Assembly: GCF_029257255.1 (NCBI RefSeq)
Contig: NZ_JARICI010000057.1
Span: 1-49,004, forward strand
Length of the DNA: 49,004 nt
Direction: 5' to 3'
DNA from: Sporosarcina sp.
Lineage (GTDB): Bacteria; Bacillota; Bacilli; Bacillales_A; Planococcaceae
Shown: positions 15,314 to 24,037 of the stretch, piece after piece
How the letters are laid out: every line of letters begins with the position of its first letter
Numbering within the stretch: the stretch's first letter is position 1
Position numbers and translations under genes: made by a program
Notes under the pieces: model-generated
The model's input: only the letters and a program-made list of their open reading frames with translations
What the model was told of the DNA's origin: nothing
The model's database searches: none

Positions 15314-16912
15314 TTATGCTTTTTGACCTTTCCATTCCAGGTACTCGTCATAAGACATCATTTTATCGAAAATTGTACCGTCATCATTGATCTCAATTAT
15401 CCGGTTAGCAATTGTCTGGATGAACTGGTGGTCATGAGATGTAAAGATCATAGCGCCTTTAAACGCAATCAGACCATTGTTCAATGCTTGAATTGATTCC
15501 AAATCCAAGTGATTCGTCGGCTCGTCAAGCAACAGCACGTTCGCACTTGTCAGCATCATTTTAGACAGCATACAGCGTACTTTTTCTCCACCTGATAACA
15601 CGCTCGGCTTTTTATTTACTTCTTCACCCGAGAACAGCATGCGACCAAGGAAACCGCGCAAGAATGTCTCCGTTTCATCTTCAGGAGAATATTGACGCAG
15701 CCATTCAACCAGCGTCTGCTCAGATCCTTCGAAAAATTTCGAGTTATCGATAGGGAAGTAGGCACGTGTTGTCGTAACGCCCCATTTGATCGATCCTGCA
15801 TCTGGCTCGGTTTCTTCTGCAAGAACATCCAGAAGAGCAGATTTAGCCAATGGATTACCAATTAGTACTACTTTATCATCTTTTCCTAGTGTGAAAGTAG
15901 CGTCTTTAATATATGTTTTACCGTCAACAGTCTTTGTAAGGTCTTTAATTGTTAAAACATCGTTTCCAATTTCGCGGCCCATCGAAAAGTTTACGAAAGG
16001 ATAGCGTCGGGAAGATGGCTTAATATCATCCAATTCAATCTTATCCAAAGTCTTTTTACGTGACGTCGCTTGTTTGGATTTCGATGCATTCGCACTGAAA
16101 CGCGCAATAAACGCTTGAAGTTCTTTGACTTTCTCTTCTTTTTTCTTGTTTTGTTCCTGTGAAAGTTTTAATGCAAGTTGGCTGGATTCATACCAGAAGT
16201 CATAATTCCCGGCATAAATTTGAATTTTACTGAAGTCCAAGTCTGCAATATGTGTACAAACTTTGTTTAAGAAATAACGGTCGTGAGAGACAACGATTAC
16301 TGTATTTTCAAAGTTGATCAGGAATTCTTCAAGCCAGCGGATTGCTTTTAAATCCAGGTGGTTGGTAGGCTCATCCAGCAGTAATACGTCTGGTTTGCCG
16401 AATAAAGCCTGTGCAAGCAAAACTTTCACTTTATCTGATCCTGCGAGTTCAGCCATTTTCACGTGATGCAAGCTTTCAGGAACTCCAAGACCTTGAAGAA
16501 GCACTGAAGCTTCAGATTCTGCTTCCCAACCGTTCAGCTCAGCGAATTCGCCTTCGAGTTCAGCTGCACGCATACCGTCTTCATCAGAGAAATCTTCTTT
16601 CATATAGATCGCATCTTTTTCTTTCATCACTTCGTAAAGCGTTTTGTGACCCATGATCACCGTTTCCATTACCTCGAACTCTTCATATTCGAAGTGATCC
16701 TGTTTCAGTACAGCCAAGCGCTCGTCTTTTCCTAAAATGACGTTGCCTGTCTGCGGTTCGATTTCTCCTGAAACAATTTTTATAAATGTTGATTTACCCG
16801 CACCATTTGCACCAATTAATCCATAACAATTACCTGGATTGAACTGTATATTTACATCTTCGAACAGTTTGCGGTCGCCGAAACGAAGACTAACATTACT
16901 CACTGCTAACAT
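15314..16912 (-). CDS. ykpA: ABC-F family ATPase (YkpA/YbiT-like)
   Basis: A 532-residue cytoplasmic protein of two fused ABC ATPase domains without membrane segments. ABC-F proteins act on the ribosome, in translation control or antibiotic protection. The first domain has Walker A GANGAGKS (about residue 34) and Walker B LLLDEPTNHLD. A linker of about 80 residues (about 235-315) contains a charged helical KKKEEKVKELQ stretch. The second domain has SGGEK and LLLDEPTNHLD, but its Walker A is reduced to IGNPLAKS. The overall pattern (GSIKWGVTTTRAYFPIDNS, LGRMLFSGEE) points to the YkpA/YbiT branch, not the dedicated resistance branches. ATG 16912 follows a GGAGG site. Confidence 0.9.
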   Translation of the reverse strand: MLAVSNVSLRFGDRKLFEDVNIQFNPGNCYGLIGANGAGKSTFIKIVSGEIEPQTGNVILGKDERLAVLKQDHFEYEEFEVMETVIMGHKTLYEVMKEKDAIYMKEDFSDEDGMRAAELEGEFAELNGWEAESEASVLLQGLGVPESLHHVKMAELAGSDKVKVLLAQALFGKPDVLLLDEPTNHLDLKAIRWLEEFLINFENTVIVVSHDRYFLNKVCTHIADLDFSKIQIYAGNYDFWYESSQLALKLSQEQNKKKEEKVKELQAFIARFSANASKSKQATSRKKTLDKIELDDIKPSSRRYPFVNFSMGREIGNDVLTIKDLTKTVDGKTYIKDATFTLGKDDKVVLIGNPLAKSALLDVLAEETEPDAGSIKWGVTTTRAYFPIDNSKFFEGSEQTLVEWLRQYSPEDETETFLRGFLGRMLFSGEEVNKKPSVLSGGEKVRCMLSKMMLTSANVLLLDEPTNHLDLESIQALNNGLIAFKGAMIFTSHDHQFIQTIANRIIEINDDGTIFDKMMSYDEYLEWKGQKA

Positions 16913-17060
16913 AATAAAATCCTCCTAAATTCACAATGCTCCTATTATACATGATAATACGCCGAAATGAAATCTTTGACTGGTACAGTTTGCATTTTCG
17001 GTTTACGATAAGAAGGAGAGAGAAATTCTGGAATTCATCTGAATAAAAGGAGAACTATCA

Positions 17061-18233
17061 TTGCGCTGGAAACCAACTCAAATTTTATTACTGCTAGCTA
17101 TATTTATAGTAGCACTCAATTTACGTCCCGCTATTACATCAATTGGTCCCATGCTCGACATTATCAGGGTAGATCTGACGCTTTCAAACACGCAAGTCAG
17201 CTTGTTGACAGTTATTCCGGTTATTTGTATGGGTGTGTTCGCCATGCTCGCACCGATACTTAACAAAGCTATCGGGCTCAATAAATCGATGTATCTGATG
17301 CTGCTTTTATTGGCAGTCGCGACAGGAATACGGCTCAGTGTGTCATCGTTCAGTATTTTACTGTTGACAGCTCTTGCTGTCGGGATTGCGATTGCAGTGA
17401 TTGGGCCACTCTTGTCTGCGCTAATCAAGCAGTACTTCCCGCAGCAAGTCGCAGCAGTTGTCGGAATTTATTCATTCGGTATGGGGATGGGTGCAACACT
17501 CAGTACAGGTCTTACTGGGGTATTCTATGAAAAAGCAAACTATCATTTTGCACTGGCCATTTGGGCTGTTCTAGCAGTGCTTGGAATGATTGCCTGGCGA
17601 GTCAGCTCAAAACATCCAATGGAAGTGAAACAAACGGCAGGCAAGTCTGCGAAAAAAGGAGAAAATCCTTGGCGAAGCAAGACGGCTTGGAGCTTTCTCG
17701 TATTTTTCGGATTACAGACTGCTTTATTCTTTTCCATATTGACGTGGCTCGTCCCAATTGCTGTGTCGAATGGAATGACCTTGTTGCAGGCAGGTACGCT
17801 GCTCAGCAGTATGACAGTCGTTCAGATCTTCATGAATATAGGTTTTCCTATTGCCTTACAGCGTTTCCAATCACGCACACCTGCGTTAATCGGTATTCTG
17901 CTGATCGGCATTGTTTCAATCGGCTTCATGTGGACTTCTGAACCGCTGCTATTTTCAATCGGTGTGCTGCTGATGGGCATCCCGCTAGGCGGACTATTTC
18001 CGATTTGTTTATTAATGCCAATGGATGCAACGGATACAGCGGAAGAGACGAATACCTGGACTGCGATGATGCAGACAGGCGGTTTCATTATCGGGGGAAT
18101 CCTTCCTCTGTTTATAGCGATGCTCTATGATTACACGTCAAATCATCAAGTTACCTTATTCGTATTTCTCCTTTTATTTGTGGCTATGCTAGTACTGGCA
18201 ATTCAAATTGGACGGACAGCCAGCAAAGCATGA
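17061..18233 (+). CDS. MFS transporter, CynX/NimT family
   Basis: A 390-residue integral membrane carrier with about twelve membrane segments and a cytoplasmic loop rich in Lys near residues 190-210. The opening ALNLRPAITSIGPML is the signature of the CynX/NimT (cyanate permease, 2-nitroimidazole transporter) branch of the major facilitator superfamily; B. subtilis YycB belongs here. The substrate is unknown and no cyanase or nitroimidazole reductase gene is nearby. The start is TTG 17061 behind AAAAGGAGAACTATCA. A weak hairpin at 18235-18270 separates it from the following LCP gene. Confidence 0.87.
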   Translation: MRWKPTQILLLLAIFIVALNLRPAITSIGPMLDIIRVDLTLSNTQVSLLTVIPVICMGVFAMLAPILNKAIGLNKSMYLMLLLLAVATGIRLSVSSFSILLLTALAVGIAIAVIGPLLSALIKQYFPQQVAAVVGIYSFGMGMGATLSTGLTGVFYEKANYHFALAIWAVLAVLGMIAWRVSSKHPMEVKQTAGKSAKKGENPWRSKTAWSFLVFFGLQTALFFSILTWLVPIAVSNGMTLLQAGTLLSSMTVVQIFMNIGFPIALQRFQSRTPALIGILLIGIVSIGFMWTSEPLLFSIGVLLMGIPLGGLFPICLLMPMDATDTAEETNTWTAMMQTGGFIIGGILPLFIAMLYDYTSNHQVTLFVFLLLFVAMLVLAIQIGRTASKA

Positions 18234-18308
18234 GTAAAGACGCAACCCGACGTGCACAGAAACGTCTTTATTACAGAACTACAGCGATATTGGAGGAATG
18301 AAGGGTAC

Positions 18309-19265
18309 ATGGATGATCATTTGGAGGAACAGCTGCCCACGCGCAGAAAAAAGAAACGTAAACTCCGGATTGGCAGGGTATTTTTCACTGTCTTATTACT
18401 CGGCACAATCGCCGTAACGGCTTATTGTTATATACTGTACAAACAAGGAAAAGCGTTGACAGCAGGAAATGAAATCGAGCCAGGGGAGTTTCATGGTGAT
18501 TTACTGGATCCTCAAGACCCGACAACAGAAAATTATTTGCTGCTGGGAATAGATAATGACGGGTCAGGAAAGTACCGAACTGATACGATGATGGTGCTAT
18601 CATGGGATCAGACACATGGAACAGCGAATCTTATTTCGTTTATGCGCGATATTTATGCGCAGATACCAGGATACCAATCCTACAAATTAAATACTGCCTA
18701 TTATCTGGGTGGTGTTCAGACTGCTAAAGAAACGATCTCGGGCATGTTTAACATTCCGATTCATCATTATGCCGTAGTGGACTTCGATAACTTTGAATCA
18801 ATCATGGATATTGCCTTTCCAAAAGGACTGGAAATGGATGTTAAACAAGAGATGTCCGAGAAAATTGGTGTTACGCTCACTCCGGGCGTTCAGCGGCTGA
18901 ACGGCAAAGAGTTATTAGGTTATGCCCGTTTCCGCGCAGATTCAGAAGGAGATTTTGGACGAGTCAACCGCCAGCAAGAAGTTATTCAGGCAGTTAAAGG
19001 GGAGCTATTCAGTGTTCCTACTATATTGCAGGCTCCCAAAGTAGCCGGTGCGCTGGATAATTTTATTACAACTGATCTTACGTCAAAAGAAGAGCTGACA
19101 AAATTACTGACGGTGCTAGCTAAACGTAAGCTGGATCTAAACACACTGAGAATTCCGGTAGAAGACAGTTATTCATTCCGTTCGTATCAGCACGCAGGCT
19201 CTGTCATTGAAATTGACTTAGAAAAAAATAGGGAAGCGATCCGTTCATTCTTAACGGCACGATAA
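18309..19265 (+). CDS. LytR-CpsA-Psr (LCP) family cell-wall glycopolymer ligase
   Basis: A 318-residue membrane-anchored protein. A short basic cytoplasmic tail (RRKKKRKLRIGR) precedes one membrane segment (about residues 22-43), and the LCP domain lies outside (about 75-315). LCP enzymes transfer wall teichoic acid or related polymers from undecaprenyl phosphate to peptidoglycan. Conserved family stretches are LLLGIDND, YRTDTMMVLS, SFMRDIYAQIPGY, KLNTAYYLGG, YARFRADSEGDFGRVNRQQ and the basic residues within them that contact the pyrophosphate lipid. ATG 18309 follows GGAGGAATGAAGGGTAC; an in-frame ATG at 18252 has no binding site. The next gene starts 28 bases downstream, suggesting co-transcription. 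Confidence 0.88.
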   Translation: MDDHLEEQLPTRRKKKRKLRIGRVFFTVLLLGTIAVTAYCYILYKQGKALTAGNEIEPGEFHGDLLDPQDPTTENYLLLGIDNDGSGKYRTDTMMVLSWDQTHGTANLISFMRDIYAQIPGYQSYKLNTAYYLGGVQTAKETISGMFNIPIHHYAVVDFDNFESIMDIAFPKGLEMDVKQEMSEKIGVTLTPGVQRLNGKELLGYARFRADSEGDFGRVNRQQEVIQAVKGELFSVPTILQAPKVAGALDNFITTDLTSKEELTKLLTVLAKRKLDLNTLRIPVEDSYSFRSYQHAGSVIEIDLEKNREAIRSFLTAR

Positions 19266-19292
19266 TTGTTTATTCAGAGGGGGAGAGTGGTT

Positions 19293-20516
19293 GTGAAACA
19301 GCCGCCAAAAAAGAATTCATTAAGGGATTTTTGGTCTACACGTTCGACATCACCGATCGTTGGATTTCTGGGTGGTCAATCTACGTTATTCGTACTTCTC
19401 TGTGTGTTGCTCATTGGATTGATCATCTTGATCTTTTCACAGGTCTCATTCATTTTCTATCCGATACGGGTCTTTTTTTCAACGGTCGTCCTGCCAGTTG
19501 TACTCGCGACGATTCTATATTACTTAATGCGGCCGATTCTTCGTTTTTTGGAAATGCGACTGCGGATCCCGCGAGTTTACGGAATCTTAATCATTTTCCT
19601 GGCCGCAGCAGGATTGCTGACATTGGTTATTTTCCTTGTGCTGCCATTCTTGCGGGAACAGTCGATCAATCTCTTTGAAGAATTTCCAACGTATTTCAAA
19701 CAGCTCATTTTAGATATGGATGCTTTTTTCCGCAACTCTTTATTCGCTCCTGTTTATGAAGGATTTAACTTCAATGTCAATACCTTCTTAGATTCAGGAT
19801 TTGAAAGTATCGGCAAGTTCTTTACCGAAACACTTGGAGGAATTGCTTCCGGCGTCACTTCGTTTATTTCTGCTTTAACAGGAATTATCCTCGGATTATT
19901 TACTGTGCCGCTAATTCTTTTTTATCTATTGAAAGACGGAGAAAAGCTGCCTCAAGTGACTTTGCGTATGTTGCCGCCCCGTTTGCGTGATGATGCAATG
20001 ACTATTTTCCGAGATGCCGACAGACAGATCAGTGCTTATATTCAAGGACAAATACTTGTAGCCATAGCAATCGGCATCATGGTTTCCATCGGATTCCTTA
20101 TCATTAAAATGAAATATGCTCTATTGCTCGGAGTTCTTGCGATGTTTACGAGTATTGTGCCGTATTTAGGACCGGTCATCGCGATCACACCAGCCGCAAT
20201 TATTGCGGTCGTTACGTCTCCATTCATGCTCGTCAAGCTCGCAATCGTCTGGACAATTGTACAGGTGGTCGAAGGCAAGTTCATTTCACCGCAAATAATG
20301 GGGAAATCACTGCATATTCATCCGATTACCATCCTATTCGTCTTGCTGACAGCAGGATCTCTGTTCGGTGTAGCCGGTGTCATACTAGGGATTCCTACAT
20401 ATGCCTTACTGAAAGTCGTCGTCACGCATATGTTCTATCTGTTCACGCTGCGTTATAATCGATTCGAGATAGAAGAGGATATGTATTATGAAGTAGTGGA
20501 AGAAGACAAAGAATAA
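19293..20516 (+). CDS. AI-2E family transporter (UPF0118)
   Basis: A 407-residue membrane protein of the AI-2E/TqsA-PerM family with about seven to eight membrane segments: three near the N-terminus, a long soluble loop (about 120-190), then the rest. Relatives have been assigned autoinducer-2 export, Na+(Li+)/H+ antiport and other roles, so the substrate is uncertain. The family stretch EGKFISPQIMGKSLHIHPI is present near residue 330. GTG 19293 was selected because GAGGGGGA lies 8 bases upstream; TTG 19266 would begin upstream of that site. It follows the LCP gene by 27 bases and ends at a shared terminator. Confidence 0.85.
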   Translation: MKQPPKKNSLRDFWSTRSTSPIVGFLGGQSTLFVLLCVLLIGLIILIFSQVSFIFYPIRVFFSTVVLPVVLATILYYLMRPILRFLEMRLRIPRVYGILIIFLAAAGLLTLVIFLVLPFLREQSINLFEEFPTYFKQLILDMDAFFRNSLFAPVYEGFNFNVNTFLDSGFESIGKFFTETLGGIASGVTSFISALTGIILGLFTVPLILFYLLKDGEKLPQVTLRMLPPRLRDDAMTIFRDADRQISAYIQGQILVAIAIGIMVSIGFLIIKMKYALLLGVLAMFTSIVPYLGPVIAITPAAIIAVVTSPFMLVKLAIVWTIVQVVEGKFISPQIMGKSLHIHPITILFVLLTAGSLFGVAGVILGIPTYALLKVVVTHMFYLFTLRYNRFEIEEDMYYEVVEEDKE

Positions 20517-20545
20517 CCCGCTCATCATCGGCGGGTTATTTTTTA
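20515..20545. terminator. Terminator shared by the AI-2E gene and the molybdate regulator
   Basis: AACCCGC pairs with GCGGGTT, followed by ATTTTTTT. The two flanking genes converge here and the hairpin partly overlaps both coding ends. Confidence 0.8.
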
Positions 20546-21499
20546 TGGAGTTTCATATAGGATGGCACCTGTATTTGACAGATCATAGCCGCCGATTGCT
20601 CCGATTTTCGCCTTAAAATCGGCTGAACGTATGGTGGTGAGTAAAAACTCCCGTAAAACTTCATTTTCATCGGTCTTTAAAATGACCAGATCATATGACT
20701 CTTGAATAAGGGGAATAAAGTCGACATCGATCAGGCGAGATGTTTTCTCAATCCCTACACCCGCATCTGCCTGTCCTGAAGCTACCCTTGCTGCCACAGC
20801 CATATGATTGAGCTCTTCATCCTCATAACCTGCTAACGTGCGCGGTGAGATGTCTGCGAGACGTAACTGTTCATCGAGTAGCACACGGGCACCAGAGCCT
20901 TTTTCACGGTTGATGAGGCGTAATCCCGACTGTCCTAAATCAGACCAATTACGCAGCAGTTTAGGATTTCCTTTCTGCACGTAGATCCCCGCAGTTCTAC
21001 CAAGTAAATTAACGACTAGATAGGAGTGTCCAGTCAGCAGGCGTTTAATGTATGGTAGATTGTACGAATTTGTTTCACCATCGAATAAATGTGTGCTCAC
21101 GATATCCGCTTCGCCCTGCACCATTTTGATCAAGCTGTTCAGACTGCCTGCGAATGAACGAAGGGGACGATAATCGAGGTGCGCTTCTTCTATATAGCTT
21201 GCCAGTATATCTAGACTCAAATCCTGTCCGCTGATGATGACAGATGGATCACGCAAAGGCTCAGCAGGCTGTTCTTTGTGATTAGCAGCAGCTGACTTCA
21301 CCGGAATGATTTCACCGCCGCTTTTTAAACGTTCCTTATAAGCGGTTAAATCGATGGCATCTACACGCATCTGACGCCCGACGCGGTATGCACGAATTTC
21401 CCCTTTTTTAATTAAGTCATAAACTGTCAGCTTTGATACTTTCAACAGCTGTGCAATTTCTTCAGTTGTATAGGAAACATCATTTTCTGTGTTACTCAT
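20543..21499 (-). CDS. HTH regulator with periplasmic-binding-protein domain, molybdate-type (YvgK-like)
   Basis: A 318-residue cytoplasmic one-component regulator. The N-terminus is an excisionase/MerR-like helix-turn-helix (residues about 8-57, YTTEEIAQLLKVSKLTVYDL then RAYRVGRQMRV). After a linker, residues about 85-315 form a type 2 periplasmic-binding-like domain similar to ModA-type or PBP-like ligand sensors. It is divergent from modABC, as yvgK is from yvgLM in B. subtilis, so it most likely senses molybdate or tungstate and controls transport. The ligand is an inference from position. ATG 21499 follows GGAGGTTGAAAA. A 36-bp dyad in the intergenic region is a good operator candidate. 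Confidence 0.85.
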   Translation of the reverse strand: MSNTENDVSYTTEEIAQLLKVSKLTVYDLIKKGEIRAYRVGRQMRVDAIDLTAYKERLKSGGEIIPVKSAAANHKEQPAEPLRDPSVIISGQDLSLDILASYIEEAHLDYRPLRSFAGSLNSLIKMVQGEADIVSTHLFDGETNSYNLPYIKRLLTGHSYLVVNLLGRTAGIYVQKGNPKLLRNWSDLGQSGLRLINREKGSGARVLLDEQLRLADISPRTLAGYEDEELNHMAVAARVASGQADAGVGIEKTSRLIDVDFIPLIQESYDLVILKTDENEVLREFLLTTIRSADFKAKIGAIGGYDLSNTGAILYETP

Positions 21500-21559
21500 T
21501 TTTCAACCTCCGTTAAACATTACTAACTATCTTCCACCATTTTTATCAAAATTGCAAAA

Positions 21560-21588
21560 TTGACAAGTACAGGAAATCATACTATGAT
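21560..21588 (+). promoter_or_regulatory. Consensus promoter of modABC
   Basis: TTGACA at 21560-21565 and TATGAT at 21583-21588 have the ideal 17-base spacer. Expected start is near 21595, one or two bases before the dyad operator. Confidence 0.8.
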
Positions 21589-21596
21589 ATTTTTAC

Positions 21597-21632
21597 ATAT
21601 AACTAATTATAACTAGTTATGTTTAGTTATAT
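21597..21632. promoter_or_regulatory. 36-bp dyad operator candidate of the molybdate operon
   Basis: A symmetric array centred at 21614.5. ATATAACTAA (21597-21606) mirrors TTAGTTATAT (21623-21632), and ATAACTAGTTAT (21609-21620) is a perfect palindrome on the same axis; only the two positions on each side between them do not match. It reads as four ATAACTA/TAGTTAT half-sites with 10-base steps on each side. Lying immediately after the transcription start, it is placed for repression. Confidence 0.75.
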
Positions 21633-21655
21633 CTAAACAAAAGGGGGTATGAGAA

Positions 21656-22474
21656 TTGAAACGATTTTTACTGATGGTTTTATTCGCAGTTTTGTCGATC
21701 ATGCTGGTTGGTTGTTCGGATAGTACAGGGCCTAAAAAAACGGATGGAACCGATCAGGAGACACCTGTCGTGGACAAGCCTGCTGAAGAGGTTGAGCTCT
21801 TAATTTCAGCTGCAGCGAGTCTGACGGATGCACTGGAAGATCTGAAAGCTACATATGAAGAGGAACATGAAGGAGTAAAGCTGACATATAACTTCGGAAG
21901 CTCGGGGAAGCTCGCGACAAATATTGAAAACGGCGCTCCTTCTGATGTCTTTCTGTCTGCCAGCTCGAAAGATATGAACGACATGGAAGAAAAAGGACTG
22001 ATCCGTGACGGTACTCGCAAAGATTTCACGTCAAATGTGCTAGTATTGATTGCACATAAAGATTCTAACAGCACAATTGATTCATTTAAAGCGATTGACC
22101 CGGAAAAAGTTGATCATTTTGCGGTGGGAGAACCTGAATCCGTGCCTGTCGGGCGATATACAAAAGAAACCTTTGAAAATCTGAATCTATGGGAACCTCT
22201 TCAGAATAAGCTTGTGATGGGTTCTGATGTACGTCAGGTCTTAACGCATGTGGAAATGGGCAATGCGGATCTTGGCATTGTGTATTCCAGTGATGCATTT
22301 GTTTCAGATGATGTGAAGGTTCTGGCTGAATCAAATCCAGAATGGCATGCACCGATTGTTTATCCAGGGGCTGTGGTTGAGGCTTCAAAACATCGGGAAG
22401 CTGCACAGAATTTCTTGGACTATTTAACAAGTGATGCAGGTAAAGAAGTATTGCAGAAGTTCGGATTTAAGTAA
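21656..22474 (+). CDS. modA: Molybdate ABC transporter, substrate-binding lipoprotein
   Basis: A 272-residue extracellular lipoprotein that captures molybdate (or tungstate) for ModB-ModC. Lipobox LVGC puts the lipidated Cys at residue 20; a short acidic linker follows. The mature domain opens with the ModA hallmark LISAAASLTDALEDL, and NFGSSGKLATNIENGAPSDVF supplies the anion-binding serine and backbone contacts; VGEPESVPVGRYTKE and NADLGIVYSSDA are further family stretches. The start is TTG 21656 behind AAGGGGGT; an ATG at 21649 is out of frame. It is the first gene of modABC, 20 bases before modB. Confidence 0.93.
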   Translation: MKRFLLMVLFAVLSIMLVGCSDSTGPKKTDGTDQETPVVDKPAEEVELLISAAASLTDALEDLKATYEEEHEGVKLTYNFGSSGKLATNIENGAPSDVFLSASSKDMNDMEEKGLIRDGTRKDFTSNVLVLIAHKDSNSTIDSFKAIDPEKVDHFAVGEPESVPVGRYTKETFENLNLWEPLQNKLVMGSDVRQVLTHVEMGNADLGIVYSSDAFVSDDVKVLAESNPEWHAPIVYPGAVVEASKHREAAQNFLDYLTSDAGKEVLQKFGFK

Positions 22475-22494
22475 GAAGAAAAGGGGGAGAAGGC

Positions 22495-23178
22495 TTGCTT
22501 GAGATGGATTATTCACCTTTGTTGTTATCGCTGAAAGTGGCAGCCATCTCCACTTTCTTCGTATTTCTGGCAGGCGTTTTCATCGCATATCTGTTGGCTA
22601 AACGTGATTTCTTCGGCAAAAGTATATTGGAAGCACTGTTTTTACTGCCGCTTGTACTGCCACCGACTGTTGTGGGTTTTGGACTGCTCATTTTATTCGG
22701 CAAGAAAGGCTGGATCGGCAGCTGGTTAGTAGAATGGTTCGATTTTCAGATTGTCTTTACATGGATCGGTGCCGTTATTGCTTCGATCGTCGTGTCATTT
22801 CCGCTGATGTATCAGAGTGCGGCTGCAGCATTTGAGAGTCTTGATGAACGCTTGTCCAATGCTGCACGTACAATGGGTGCTTCAGAATGGAGAGTATTTT
22901 GGTCAGTCGTTTTTCCGCTGGCGTGGCCTGGACTTCTTGCGGGTCTTGTGCTTTCATTCGCCAGGGGGCTTGGGGAATTTGGTGCGACCTTGATGCTTGC
23001 AGGCTACATACCGGGCAAGACAGATACCATTCCGATGGCGATTTATTTCGCAGTGGAATCTGGTCAGATGGAAAAGGCGACATTTTGGGTTGTCATCATC
23101 ATCGTCTTCGGATTTAGTTTGATTTTATGGGTCAACTGGTGGAGCAAACGCAATATCCGCCGATTCACGCGATCTTAA
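22495..23178 (+). CDS. modB: Molybdate ABC transporter, permease
   Basis: A 227-residue membrane permease with about five to six membrane segments. The EAA loop that docks on the ATPase is visible as NAARTMGASEWRVFWSVVFP followed by PGLLAGLVLSFARGLGEFGA, the characteristic ModB/CysT form. Start codon TTG 22495 was chosen because AAGGGGGAG ends 5 bases upstream; ATG 22504 three codons later is a possible alternative. It lies between modA and modC in the usual order. Confidence 0.92.
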   Translation: MLEMDYSPLLLSLKVAAISTFFVFLAGVFIAYLLAKRDFFGKSILEALFLLPLVLPPTVVGFGLLILFGKKGWIGSWLVEWFDFQIVFTWIGAVIASIVVSFPLMYQSAAAAFESLDERLSNAARTMGASEWRVFWSVVFPLAWPGLLAGLVLSFARGLGEFGATLMLAGYIPGKTDTIPMAIYFAVESGQMEKATFWVVIIIVFGFSLILWVNWWSKRNIRRFTRS

Positions 23179-23195
23179 CCGTAGTAGGAATCAAT

Positions 23196-23861
23196 ATGCT
23201 GAATGTACAAATACATAAACAGCTGGCGCATTATGAGATGAAAATTAGTTTTGAGATGGCTCATGAAATACTTGTACTGGTCGGGCCGTCGGGCTCAGGG
23301 AAGACCACGATTTTACACATGGTTGCTGGTCTGATACATCCCGACTGCGGCATGATTACGTCCAAGAAACGCATATTTTTTGAAACCAATGAAAAACCTA
23401 TGCCGGCCAGAGAACGTCAAATCGGTTACTTATTCCAGGACTACGCCTTATTTCCGCATATGACGGTTGAGAAAAATATCTGGTACGGTGTTAAAAAGGC
23501 TCAAAGGAATGAAAGCAGAGAGATGATCACGCAACTGCTGCAGGTTCTCGGTATTGAACATTTGTTGCAGAAATATCCGCATCAAGTATCTGGAGGAGAA
23601 AAGCAGCGTGTTGGTTTAGCGAGAGCTCTTGCTGCGCGACCGTCCGTTTTATTGCTTGATGAACCATTGTCAGCACTTGATAAGGAAACGAGACAGCAGT
23701 GCCAGAATGAACTGCTCAGGCTCCATGATATATGGAAGATCCCGTTTATTATCGTCACGCATGATCTTGATGAAGCAGAACGTCTCGGTGATCGAATTAT
23801 TTATTTGGATCAGGGTACAATTGCTGATGAGAAATGGAAGAAACAATTAACTTATCATTGA
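23196..23861 (+). CDS. modC: Molybdate ABC transporter, short ATP-binding subunit
   Basis: A 221-residue ATPase that drives molybdate import. Walker A is GPSGSGKTT (about residues 31-39), the Q-loop lies at GYLFQDYALFPHMTV, the signature is SGGEKQR, Walker B is VLLLDEPLSALD and the switch histidine is in VTHDLDEA. The C-terminal TOBE/MOP regulatory domain of the E. coli-type protein (about 350 residues) is absent, so feedback by bound molybdate through that domain is not expected. ATG 23196 with AGGA upstream was chosen; a longer in-frame reading from 23127 overlaps modB and adds no conserved sequence. The operon ends at a terminator 12 bases on. Confidence 0.9.
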   Translation: MLNVQIHKQLAHYEMKISFEMAHEILVLVGPSGSGKTTILHMVAGLIHPDCGMITSKKRIFFETNEKPMPARERQIGYLFQDYALFPHMTVEKNIWYGVKKAQRNESREMITQLLQVLGIEHLLQKYPHQVSGGEKQRVGLARALAARPSVLLLDEPLSALDKETRQQCQNELLRLHDIWKIPFIIVTHDLDEAERLGDRIIYLDQGTIADEKWKKQLTYH

Positions 23862-23873
23862 ATAGCAAAACCC

Positions 23874-23903
23874 AGCTCTGGTTCAGTGGAACAGAGCTTT
23901 TTG
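23874..23903 (+). terminator. Terminator of modABC
   Basis: AGCTCTG at 23874-23880 pairs with CAGAGCT at 23892-23898, followed by TTTTTG. Confidence 0.8.
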
Positions 23904-24037
23904 TTTTTGTGAATCAACAGGGAAACGGGTATACTGTAGGAAAGAAAACAAACAGTTTACAGTTTCATTATGAAAATGAATAAGATCTTTAAGTAATTTA
24001 GAGATTAATGTTTATCAACCAAAGAGGAGTTAAAAAC

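Noticed and set aside
15314..16912. Dedicated antibiotic-resistance ABC-F protein
   Set aside because: Motifs match the housekeeping YkpA/YbiT branch and the long antibiotic-resistance-type interdomain linker is not seen.
18235..18270. TAAAGACG/CGTCTTTA hairpin as a terminator after the MFS gene
   Set aside because: Only 8 pairs with a 20-base loop and no T run; too weak to list as a feature.
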